In this document: positions 13,485-20,132 of the stretch, piece after piece | Numbering within the stretch: position 1 is the first letter of the stretch | How the letters are laid out: each line of letters begins with the position of its first letter | Origin: CAYFJO01 sp964343305 | Lineage (GTDB): Bacteria > Planctomycetota > Planctomycetia > Pirellulales > Pirellulaceae | Length of the DNA stretch: 23,088 nucleotides | Direction: 5' to 3' | Assembly: GCA_964343305.1 (NCBI GenBank) | Contig: CAYFJO010000151.1 | Location: 1-23,088 of the forward strand | Translations under genes and position numbers: made by a program | The notes under the pieces: generated by a model | Told to the model about the DNA's origin: nothing | Seen by the model: only the letters and a program-made list of their open reading frames with translations | The model's database searches: none

Positions 13485-14204
13485 ATGGCGGGATTCAAAG
13501 CACACATCACGACGAGCACTGTACTTGGTGTCGGTTACGGAGCCACGGCCTACATGGGCTTTGGCATGCCGCTGGACAAGTGCATGCTCGCGGCCGGTTT
13601 GTGCAGCGTGTCTGGGATGCTGCCGGATCTGGACAGCGACTCGGGCGTTCCCGTGCGTGAAACCTTTGCGTTCGGAGCGGCGGTCATCCCGATGCTGATG
13701 ATCGACCGGTTCACACACATGGGTTTGTCGCACGAGTCGATGGTGTTGGCCGGGGCGTTGATCTACATTGTTGTGCGATTTGGCATCGCGGATCTGTTTC
13801 GGTGCTACACGGTCCACCGCGGAATGTGGCACAGCCTGCCGGCAATGTTGATCGCCGGGCTGCTCGCATTTTTGATTTGTTCGTGTGAAAACATGCACGA
13901 ACGATTGTTCAAGATGTGCGCCGTGATGCTGGGTTTCTTTTCGCACTTGGTGCTGGACGAACTCGCGGCGATCGATTTCAGTCGCGGTTGGCCAAGACTC
14001 AAGAAATCGTTCGGCACGGCACTCAAATTCACAAGCGGAAGCGCGTTAGCGAATTTCTCTACGTACGCAAAGTTGACGTTCTTGATCGTTTTGGCCGTGA
14101 CCGATCCGATCTTCATGGAGACGTTTGGGCATCAAGAAGTCAATGTGCCCCACACGGCGACCGAGTGGGTGCAAGACATGCTGAGCGGACCGATGAAAAG
14201 GTAG
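13485..14204 (+). CDS. YdjM/DUF457-like membrane-bound metal-dependent hydrolase (239 aa)
   Basis: Putative inner-membrane metal-dependent hydrolase; the substrate is unknown for the family. ATG 13485 gives MAGFKAHITTSTVLGVGYGA with the family's early FKAHI/H motif. Conserved metal-type motifs follow: SGMLPDLDSDSG, HRGMWHSLPA and GFFSHLVLDELAAIDF. Predicted membrane helices lie at about 13-30, 62-76, 84-102, 117-131, 140-152 and 188-205. The ribosome binding site is weak. It is transcribed away from cvpA and is bounded by two direct copies of CTCCCCTGCCCTT. The TAG stop abuts the second copy. Confidence 0.8.
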   Translation: MAGFKAHITTSTVLGVGYGATAYMGFGMPLDKCMLAAGLCSVSGMLPDLDSDSGVPVRETFAFGAAVIPMLMIDRFTHMGLSHESMVLAGALIYIVVRFGIADLFRCYTVHRGMWHSLPAMLIAGLLAFLICSCENMHERLFKMCAVMLGFFSHLVLDELAAIDFSRGWPRLKKSFGTALKFTSGSALANFSTYAKLTFLIVLAVTDPIFMETFGHQEVNVPHTATEWVQDMLSGPMKR

Positions 14205-14205
14205 A

Positions 14206-14218
14206 CTCCCCTGCCCTT
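14206..14218 (+). repeat. CTCCCCTGCCCTT, copy downstream of the membrane hydrolase gene
   Basis: Exact direct repeat of 13425-13437, starting 2 nt after the hydrolase stop codon. GACTCCCCTGCCCT (14204-14217) also matches the inverted copy at 5892-5905 over 14 nt. Confidence 0.6.
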
Positions 14219-14223
14219 GTCCG

Positions 14224-14673
14224 TTAGAACAATTTGCAACTGTCCAGCAACATCGTCACCGGGCCATCGTTCACAAGCTCGACATCCATGTGAGCGCGAA
14301 ATTGGCCTGTGGCAACTTCGATCCCCCGATCACGGACCAGTTGCACGAATCGCTCGTAAAGGTCGTTGCCTAATTCCGGTGGCGCTGCGTGGACGAAACT
14401 TGGTCGGCGGCCCTTTCGACAGTCGCCGAGCAACGTGAACTGGCTGATGACCAGCATCGCCCCGCCGGAGTCTTCCAGTGAACGATTCATCTTGCCTTCG
14501 TTGTCGGGAAAGATCCGAAGTTGTGAGATCTTCTCGGCCATTAGCTGGGCGTCGTCTTCCGTGTCGTTGTCGGCGACGCCGAGCAAGACAACCAAGCCAG
14601 CACCAATTTTGCCAATGACATCTCCGTCCACGGTGACATTCGCTCGGCTGACACGTTGGACGCACGCCCGCAT
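14224..14673 (-). CDS. dtd: D-aminoacyl-tRNA deacylase (149 aa)
   Basis: Hydrolyses D-amino acids, and glycine mischarged on tRNA(Ala), from tRNA, keeping D-residues out of proteins; a cytosolic dimer. MRACVQRVSRANVTVDGDVI is the standard start. Signature blocks are GLVVLLGVADND, KISQLRIFPDNEGKMNRSL, the catalytic-site SQFTLLGDCRKGRRPSF (77-93) and the Gly-cis-Pro loop NDGPVTM (136-141). Length is exactly that of the family. ATG 14673 overlaps the TAA of the upstream membrane-protein gene by one base (TAATG), and GGAG lies 4 nt before the ATG inside that gene. This indicates translational coupling and one operon. A longer open frame to 15279 is a shadow of the neighbour. Confidence 0.95.
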   Translation of the reverse strand: MRACVQRVSRANVTVDGDVIGKIGAGLVVLLGVADNDTEDDAQLMAEKISQLRIFPDNEGKMNRSLEDSGGAMLVISQFTLLGDCRKGRRPSFVHAAPPELGNDLYERFVQLVRDRGIEVATGQFRAHMDVELVNDGPVTMLLDSCKLF

Positions 14674-15350
14674 TACACTCCATCTCCGTCGCCGTTGTCC
14701 AACCCACGTTCGACGCGAATGCGTTGGGATTCGGCCACGATCTTGGTGATGACATCGTAGTTTTCGCCGATCTTGCCAACTTGAACCAGTAGCGACCAGC
14801 CAATGATGGCGACGCCGGCAAGCGCGCCGAGATAATGTGGCAAGACCCAAGATGCAGACCCGGCTGCATTGGCACCAAACGGCAATGCGGCCCCGCCAAG
14901 AGCGATGATCGCAAGGATGACCAGCATGCCAATCACTGCCCACGGGAATGTCGACCGTTTTATTTGATCGGCGGATTGCGACAATTCTTTGTCCAACCCA
15001 TAGGTGTCCACCACTTCCTTGCACCAGCGATTTGTGCCGATGAAGTAGGTCACTGCGATGCTGTTTACCAACAGCGTGACCAGCGCGGCCGCGATTCCAA
15101 ACAAGATGTGAAACACCGTCCGCTGTTTGGGCGTTTCGAGCGCTTCGCCCAGCTTGAAGCGTTGGGTTTGTTTCTCGCGAATCTGTTGATCTGTTCCATC
15201 GCTGGAGTGCTCTAACTCTTTCAACTCGCGACTGACGGCGACATACTCTTGTGCCACCTGGTTGTAGTCGCCAGTACACAAGCCCAGCACGATGTTGGCG
15301 ATCAACATCGCGATGGCGAACAGAGCGAGGATTAGAAAAACACGTGACAT
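14673..15350 (-). CDS. Four-helix membrane protein of unknown function, coupled to dtd (225 aa)
   Basis: No family recognised. Membrane helices are predicted at about 4-26 (FLILALFAIAMLIANIVLGL), 78-103 (FHILFGIAAALVTLLVNSIAV), 137-160 (AVIGMLVILAIIALGGAALPFG) and 167-190. A charged helical segment of about 45 residues lies between helices 1 and 2 (VAVSRELKELEHSSDGTDQQ) and may be a coiled coil. The tail is soluble and ends GLDNGDGDGV. There is no signal-peptidase site. Its stop overlaps the dtd start, so the two are co-expressed; that does not by itself imply a shared pathway. It is divergent from pdxA across an 83-nt spacer. Confidence 0.75.
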   Translation of the reverse strand: MSRVFLILALFAIAMLIANIVLGLCTGDYNQVAQEYVAVSRELKELEHSSDGTDQQIREKQTQRFKLGEALETPKQRTVFHILFGIAAALVTLLVNSIAVTYFIGTNRWCKEVVDTYGLDKELSQSADQIKRSTFPWAVIGMLVILAIIALGGAALPFGANAAGSASWVLPHYLGALAGVAIIGWSLLVQVGKIGENYDVITKIVAESQRIRVERGLDNGDGDGV

Positions 15351-15433
15351 TGGAAGACCCAGTTTAGAAGTTGGATCAATTGACAGCTAGGCGTCCCCTG
15401 TTTGATCGGTCGCGACGCCGATAAGATGAAATC

Positions 15434-16510
15434 ATGAAAAAACCACTGGTTGCAGTCACGATGGGCGATCCGGCTGGTGTCGGGCCGGAGACAATCGCCG
15501 GAGCGTGGCGTGACCCCGTGCTGCACGCCTTGTGTCGGCCCGTCGTGGTGGGACATCCGGAAGTGATGCGGAAAGCGGCGGCTCTGGATAACCGCCGGTT
15601 GGCTGTCGAGGAAGTTTCATCGCCAGAAGAGGCAGCCTCCGACCAGAATTCATTGGCATGCTTGCCGTGTGGTCCTGCCGGGTCCGCACAGGTCTTGCCA
15701 TCGACCATCGACGCGACGGCCGGCCAGGCTGCGTTTGACGGGATTCAACTGGCGGTGGAACTCGCAAAAGCCGGTCGAGTCGATGCCATTACGACGGCGC
15801 CGATCAACAAATGTGCACTCAACGCGGCAGGATACAACTACCCGGGGCACACCGAATTGCTGGCGGAACTTTGCGGCGTCGACGACGTGGCCATGATGCT
15901 GTATCTGGCTGGCACAGGTGAATCCAGCGGACTTGGCGTCGTACACGTGACCTTGCATTGTGCGCTGCGAGACGTGTTTTCGCAGATTCGAGTGGAGAAC
16001 ATTGTCGCCAAGGCGCGGGCAGCGGACGCCGTGATGCGCGGGCTGATGGGCAATGAATCCAGCGATCAGACGCCGCGCATCGGTGTATGTGCATTGAATC
16101 CCCACGCGGGCGAGCATGGTTTGTTTGGCGACGAAGAACAACAAGTCATTCGCCCGGCCGTCGAGCGTGGCATGGCTGACGGCTTGTTGGTTGACGGCCC
16201 GTTTCCGGCGGACTCGTTGATGAGGCGGGCTGTGGAAGGCGAATTTGATGCGGTGGTGGCGATGTATCATGACCAGGGGCACATCGCTCTGAAGATGGTT
16301 GGCATGCATCGGGCGGTCAACGTGACGCTTGGACTTCCAATCATTCGCACCAGCGTGGCTCATGGAACGGCTTTTGATCTGGCGTGGCAAGGTCGGGCAG
16401 TAACGCGCGGATTACTCGAAGCCGTTCGTGTCGCAACACGGCTGGTCGAGTGCCGGACAATGTTGCCGTGGGATGCAAATTGTTGTCGCGTAGTGACAGA
16501 TCGCAGTTAG
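15434..16510 (+). CDS. pdxA: 4-hydroxythreonine-4-phosphate dehydrogenase (358 aa)
   Basis: NAD(P)-dependent oxidation of 4-phosphohydroxythreonine in the DXP-dependent pyridoxal phosphate pathway; a cytosolic metal-dependent dimer. The start MKKPLVAVTMGDPAGVGPET is diagnostic. Metal ligands are seen in YPGHTELLAE (His139), NPHAGEHG and MYHDQGHIALK (His279/His283). The C-terminal LPIIRTSVAHGTAFDLAWQG is conserved. It is slightly longer than E. coli PdxA (329). No strong Shine-Dalgarno; AAGATGAAATC precedes the ATG. PdxJ is not in the window. The TAG stop (16508-16510) lies within the left arm of a 148-bp inverted-repeat element, so the last codons may have been set by its insertion. Confidence 0.95.
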   Translation: MKKPLVAVTMGDPAGVGPETIAGAWRDPVLHALCRPVVVGHPEVMRKAAALDNRRLAVEEVSSPEEAASDQNSLACLPCGPAGSAQVLPSTIDATAGQAAFDGIQLAVELAKAGRVDAITTAPINKCALNAAGYNYPGHTELLAELCGVDDVAMMLYLAGTGESSGLGVVHVTLHCALRDVFSQIRVENIVAKARAADAVMRGLMGNESSDQTPRIGVCALNPHAGEHGLFGDEEQQVIRPAVERGMADGLLVDGPFPADSLMRRAVEGEFDAVVAMYHDQGHIALKMVGMHRAVNVTLGLPIIRTSVAHGTAFDLAWQGRAVTRGLLEAVRVATRLVECRTMLPWDANCCRVVTDRS

Positions 16511-16654
16511 CCGTGGGTTTCAACCCACAGGGCGGAGCCATGTTAAGAAGAGTGCGTCGCGTAGCGACCGTTCAGTTCCGTATCGGCTGAGCTGTCGCTA
16601 CGCGATGCATCGGCACGTGGCGCTTCGAATCCGTGGGTTGAAACCCACGGCTAA
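16507..16654. repeat. 148-bp composite element with exact 22-bp terminal inverted repeats
   Basis: Left arm 16507-16528 (TTAGCCGTGGGTTTCAACCC plus AC) and right arm 16633-16654 are exact reverse complements. Each arm is itself a hairpin (GTGGGTT-TC-AACCCAC). A second nested pair, TCGCGTAGCGAC (16557-16568) and GTCGCTACGCGA (16594-16605), is exact over 12 bp and extends to 15 with one mismatch. The TAG at each outer end is the stop codon of the flanking convergent genes. It holds no gene and looks like a MITE/BIME-type insertion that may also terminate transcription from both sides. Confidence 0.8.
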
Positions 16655-17631
16655 TCTTGGCTTGTCGCTTCGCGACGTTTCATTGCGCCAATCTGCTGAA
16701 GATACTTTTCTGTATCATCCAGCAACTCTTGATCATCCGGCTTGAAATGAAATTCGCTGCGTGACATGTTGGCTCGGTGGCGAACGTTGTAGAACTCCAG
16801 CGTCAATACAGGATGGGCTGCGGTGCGCGGCTTGTTGGGCGCGTTGTCATGGCGTGTCGTCACAAATTGATTGAAAACGATCCGATAGGGGAACAAGGGA
16901 AATGGGTTGTCACGGGCAAGTGTCAATGCCACGCTGTGAGGAAGCTGCTTCGGCAAATCGTCCCATTTGACGGACCGTCCGGCTAGAATTGCGTCTCGTT
17001 GTGCAGGCAATAACTCTGCCAATCGCGCGGGTTTCCACGTGCCCATGATTTGCCAAACGGGCACTTTTTCTTTTCCCAGCAACGCACGTTTCACTGGGCC
17101 GAAGCGAAAGTTGTTGTTTAGTTGCCGCAACAGGTTGGGCAAACCACCCAAGGCCATCCAATTCGTGGACGCAGTCATCGCGGTGGCAGCCTTGTTTTTG
17201 GAAATGGACTTATGGACGCGTTGCAAGTCAATGAATGCAACTCGCTTTTGGTCCGGCAGCTCAAACTGCGTGTACAAGAATCGCCCGTCACAGACTTGTT
17301 GAAAGATGGTGTGTTGGCCGGCGACAAGTGATAGCTTGAGGTGCAATTTGGTTGCGTTGGTGGTGCTCAACGTATCCCAATCGTCGCGACCATATTGTGC
17401 GTAGTATCCGGGACCGCTCAACTCTTGACCGAACAGATGAATCTTCTGGCGAATGTTCGCCTCCAACCGCCGCTGACCCGCCAGGTTCTCAGCCGCTTTG
17501 CTGATCAATTGCTGGCCATCGACCGGCTTGGGTGGCTCCTGTCCAACGGCCGATGTTGCTAGCGGTTGGCCCAAAGCAACGCTGGCAGCTAGCGACAGAA
17601 TCGCCGCGAATGTAGGTAATCTGACGTCCAT
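16651..17631 (-). CDS. Secreted protein, LolA-like/outer-membrane lipoprotein-sorting type fold suggested (326 aa)
   Basis: Residues 1-21 form a signal peptide (MDVRLPTFAAILSLAASVAL, cleavage near LGQ). The mature part begins with a Pro-rich stretch, then QLISKAAENLAGQRRLEANI, an alternating beta pattern (KLHLKLSLVAGQHTIFQQVC, DGRFLYTQF) and VPVWQIMGTWKP. A leading helix followed by strands that describe a lipid-like or matrix property (D-G-x-x-L/F-Y) recalls LolA/LppX-type proteins; this is fold-level inference, not a motif match. It would act in the periplasm. Its TAG stop (16653-16651) is in the right arm of the 148-bp element. Upstream, 17632-17900 contains small repeats only. Confidence 0.6.
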   Translation of the reverse strand: MDVRLPTFAAILSLAASVALGQPLATSAVGQEPPKPVDGQQLISKAAENLAGQRRLEANIRQKIHLFGQELSGPGYYAQYGRDDWDTLSTTNATKLHLKLSLVAGQHTIFQQVCDGRFLYTQFELPDQKRVAFIDLQRVHKSISKNKAATAMTASTNWMALGGLPNLLRQLNNNFRFGPVKRALLGKEKVPVWQIMGTWKPARLAELLPAQRDAILAGRSVKWDDLPKQLPHSVALTLARDNPFPLFPYRIVFNQFVTTRHDNAPNKPRTAAHPVLTLEFYNVRHRANMSRSEFHFKPDDQELLDDTEKYLQQIGAMKRREATSQD

Positions 17632-17733
17632 ATCAACGGTTGTGGGGAATTTACCAAAGATTCCTGTTGTAACGCGCCGAACAATATCTCACCGCAAGAT
17701 TGTCGTTGCGCGATTGGATTGCGCGACGGCCAG

Positions 17734-17800
17734 GATTGTAGGTCGGTGTCCGTCGCCGGTCTACGCCAGAAACATGCAGGCACAAGCTGCCACAGCTTGT
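17734..17800. repeat. Small palindromes upstream of the secreted paralogue genes
   Basis: ACAAGCTG-CCA-CAGCTTGT (17782-17800) is a perfect 8-bp hairpin. About 45 nt before it, GTAGGTCGG...CCGGTCTAC is an imperfect version of the GTAGGACGG/CCGTCCTAC pair. A direct repeat TTGCGCGATTGGATTGCGCGA precedes both. The spacer 17632-17900 shows no gene. Confidence 0.5.
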
Positions 17801-17900
17801 TCAAAAGACAAGAAGGAATCAGCAAGTCAAGCCGCTTGTTGCTACGACGATGAAAGCCGCTCTTACCCAACACGATTTGGGCACTACCAAGGGGAAAGCC

Positions 17901-19046
17901 ATGTTTACACGCCTGTCTATCGCAACGTTATTCACGGCATTGGTCGTGGCATCGACGGGATGTCGAGCTCCAATCGCCCACGGATTGCCCGTGAACCATA
18001 ACCTTCCGCCGGCCCAGATGATGCACCAAATGGGTCCGGGGCATGCAGGACCTGGGCCGGCCGTGATGCCCGCGCCAGTGATGATGGGTCCCGGAGCATC
18101 GCAACAACCTGCTCCGACTGTGCAAGTCTATTTCCTGAAGCCTGAAGGGATGCAAGTGCGTTGGGATGTCGAAGGTGATAAGCCGTTTGATTCGACGCCG
18201 TTGATTGTGCCCGGGCGTCACAATTTCCCACAAGGCGGGATCTATCGCCTGAAACTGACCAACGTCGAAGGCCGTGAAGGAGTCGAGTTGTATCCGACTC
18301 TGGAGATCGGTCCGACGACTCCACGCACTGCCGCCTATCTCGCGCACAACGCAATCCCGACGCAATTCACCGACGAGGATTTCGACCAGGTGTTGTCGGG
18401 CAACTTTGTTACGAAGGTGATCTATCTGCCGGATCCAGAGTTCCAAGAATTGGCACTGGCCGGCGTGGAAACGCTCGTCAGCACGCGACTTGATGCTGGC
18501 GTTGATCCGGTCGTCGAGGCAGATCGACGCGGTGCGATTCTGGCGATCGTTCGCCTGGGCAACAAGGATGAAGAGATGCCGGCAGCCAATGGCGAAGCGG
18601 GCGGGGTTGCTCCGACAGCGTACTTCGGAGCGATCAACAACGCCCAGCCGCCGGTCATGATGCACAACAGTGGCACGGTTGCACCGAACTATGTGTCCGG
18701 TGTCACCAGTCCACCGTGGGGAATGCCGATGTCCGGAACTCCGTTTGGGCTGCCCGGGCCGCCGCACATTCCGTACGGCGGACCTGCTGGAATGCAAGCA
18801 CACATCATGCATAACCACACGCAGATGTTCATTCCCAAGCCGACGCGCGACATGCGTGTCAACGTGCAACAGTCGCCCGGGTATTCTTATCCACCTCCGG
18901 CGGATCGTGTCTTTATTCAAGAGCAAACGATTCACCCACAACACATCAATCGCCAACCACCGTCGAACATGATCATCGGCAGTAGCGGCCGTCGCGGAAG
19001 AAAACACTCAGTCGGCTGTCCGTGTCCGCAATGTCAAGTTCGATAA
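17901..19046 (+). CDS. Secreted protein, probable lipoprotein, paralogue of the next gene (381 aa)
   Basis: ATG 17901 follows AAGGGG (7-nt spacing). The signal sequence ends VVASTGCRAP, a loose lipobox with Cys21. A Met/Pro/Gly-rich linker (HQMGPGHAGPGPAVMPAPV) leads to a beta-rich domain at about 75-230. That domain holds the blocks YRLKLTNVEGREGVELYPTL, FTDEDFDQVLSGNFVTKVIY and ADRRGAILAIVRLG. The same blocks in the same order occur in the 19159 gene. The C-terminal third is Pro/Met/His-rich and ends with a basic Cys pair (GRRGRKHSVGCPCPQCQVR). The function is unknown; the Cys tail and lipobox suggest an envelope structural protein. Paired hairpins in the 112-nt gap may separate it from the next gene. 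Confidence 0.72.
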   Translation: MFTRLSIATLFTALVVASTGCRAPIAHGLPVNHNLPPAQMMHQMGPGHAGPGPAVMPAPVMMGPGASQQPAPTVQVYFLKPEGMQVRWDVEGDKPFDSTPLIVPGRHNFPQGGIYRLKLTNVEGREGVELYPTLEIGPTTPRTAAYLAHNAIPTQFTDEDFDQVLSGNFVTKVIYLPDPEFQELALAGVETLVSTRLDAGVDPVVEADRRGAILAIVRLGNKDEEMPAANGEAGGVAPTAYFGAINNAQPPVMMHNSGTVAPNYVSGVTSPPWGMPMSGTPFGLPGPPHIPYGGPAGMQAHIMHNHTQMFIPKPTRDMRVNVQQSPGYSYPPPADRVFIQEQTIHPQHINRQPPSNMIIGSSGRRGRKHSVGCPCPQCQVR

Positions 19047-19078
19047 TTAACGGGGTGGGCAGTGGGTAGTGAGTTGCG

Positions 19079-19137
19079 AACGGGTCTCCCGACCCGTTCA
19101 CATTTCCGATCCACCATGTGTAACGGTCGGGAGACCG
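19079..19137. repeat. Mirror pair of GGTCTCCCGACC hairpins
   Basis: AACGGGTC-TCCC-GACCCGTT (19079-19098) is a perfect 8-bp hairpin. CGGTC-GGGA-GACCG (19124-19137) is the second. The cores GGTCTCCCGACC and GGTCGGGAGACC are exact reverse complements, so the unit is two REP-like hairpins in opposite orientation. Confidence 0.65.
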
Positions 19138-19158
19138 CCGCACAACAGAGATTGACCA

Positions 19159-20127
19159 ATGACCAATGCCTCGCCAAAACGATTCGCCCTCCTGGCTATG
19201 TTACTCTGCGTGACATTTGGCGGCTCGGCCAGCGCACAGTACAAGCGACTGCACTATCCGCATTCGTCGATGATGATGCCCGGCGCAGTGGGACGTGAAC
19301 AGTTGGCGCGTGGCGGGCCTTTGCAGGGTTACTATCAGCCTGTCGAGTTGGTGCTGCCCGATGGCGCGAAAGTCTCCATCCCAGTCGAGGGGAAATTTGG
19401 CAAGCCGGAAGAAACAGTCACCGTGGGCATGTTGATCGGACATGCGTATCGCGTGAAAGTGACCGGCATCCCAAACCACGCGGGCGAAGAACTCTTTCCG
19501 ACGATCGAAGTGGTCAATCGTCTCTATCCGCCCGCGGGACAAAAGACCCGTTTTCCCATCCCGATTCACATCACGCGCGAGGAACTGACGCTGGCGTTAG
19601 AGGGCCAGTTCGTCACTCGGGTCGTTTATCTCGAAGATCCCAACAGCGCGATGCCGCATGCGGAGATCCCTGGTTTCCAACGCTACTTTGACATTGGCAA
19701 CGACCTCGATCCATTGCGAGTAGCCGATGAATTGGGCCGGCCGATGGCGATCTTGCGCATTGGCTCACGCGTGCCTGACGAAGTGATTTCACAAGGATTT
19801 CTGTTCAACGCGCCGCCGCTAGTCAAATACAAAATGCCTTGGCAGAAAATCGAACCTCAAGAGGTTAAGTCGCTCGCGCCGGGTACGGGCAACGGCGCAA
19901 GAGTGAATCCGCCAGCACCGCCGGCACCTCGAAACCAAACCGCTTCGACCATCTCCTTTGAAGAAACCAAAGCAGAAGAAGAACAACCCATTCGAAAACC
20001 ACTACCGGGATTCCCGAGTAACATGTTCCGGTTCACCGATGTTGAACCGAAAGAAGACACGAAACCAAGCGAAACTAGCGAGTCCAACGACTTCGTGATC
20101 CCAACCAGGAAATCCAGCGAAGATTGA
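19159..20127 (+). CDS. Secreted protein, paralogue of the preceding gene (322 aa)
   Basis: The signal peptide is MTNASPKRFALLAMLLCVTF, with cleavage near SASA-QY. The beta-rich domain (about 60-215) shares its block order with the 17901 product: YRVKVTGIPNHAGEELFPTI, ITREELTLALEGQFVTRVVY, and VADELGRPMAILRIGSR. The C-terminal 80 residues are Pro/Glu/Lys-rich and likely disordered (PPAPPAPRNQ, EETKAEEEQPIRKP). There is no lipobox, unlike its paralogue. The ATG at 19159 is inside a TGACCAATGACCAATG repeat and has only AGAG upstream as a possible ribosome binding site. The stop lies 5 nt before the next ATG, so the two are co-transcribed. Function unknown; exported to the envelope. Confidence 0.75.
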   Translation: MTNASPKRFALLAMLLCVTFGGSASAQYKRLHYPHSSMMMPGAVGREQLARGGPLQGYYQPVELVLPDGAKVSIPVEGKFGKPEETVTVGMLIGHAYRVKVTGIPNHAGEELFPTIEVVNRLYPPAGQKTRFPIPIHITREELTLALEGQFVTRVVYLEDPNSAMPHAEIPGFQRYFDIGNDLDPLRVADELGRPMAILRIGSRVPDEVISQGFLFNAPPLVKYKMPWQKIEPQEVKSLAPGTGNGARVNPPAPPAPRNQTASTISFEETKAEEEQPIRKPLPGFPSNMFRFTDVEPKEDTKPSETSESNDFVIPTRKSSED

Positions 20128-20132
20128 GAATC

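Noticed and set aside
13425..14218. Direct 13-bp repeats around the membrane hydrolase considered as target-site duplications of a mobile element
   Set aside because: No terminal inverted repeats or transposase, and the same motif also occurs elsewhere singly in inverted orientation.
14224..15279. A single 351-residue minus-strand open frame covering dtd and upstream sequence
   Set aside because: The N-terminal 200 residues are Arg/Trp-rich shadow of the four-helix membrane protein in another frame; the dtd start at 14673 is exact for the family.
15379..15419. TTGACA (15379-15384) and a GGCGTC/GACGCC pair in the spacer before pdxA as promoter and operator
   Set aside because: No -10 hexamer lies 15-19 nt from TTGACA, and a 6-bp inverted repeat with 18-nt spacing is expected by chance at this length.
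17928..19007. A 359-residue minus-strand open frame opposite the first secreted paralogue
   Set aside because: Composition is that of an antisense shadow; the plus frame has signal peptide, ribosome binding site and a paralogue.
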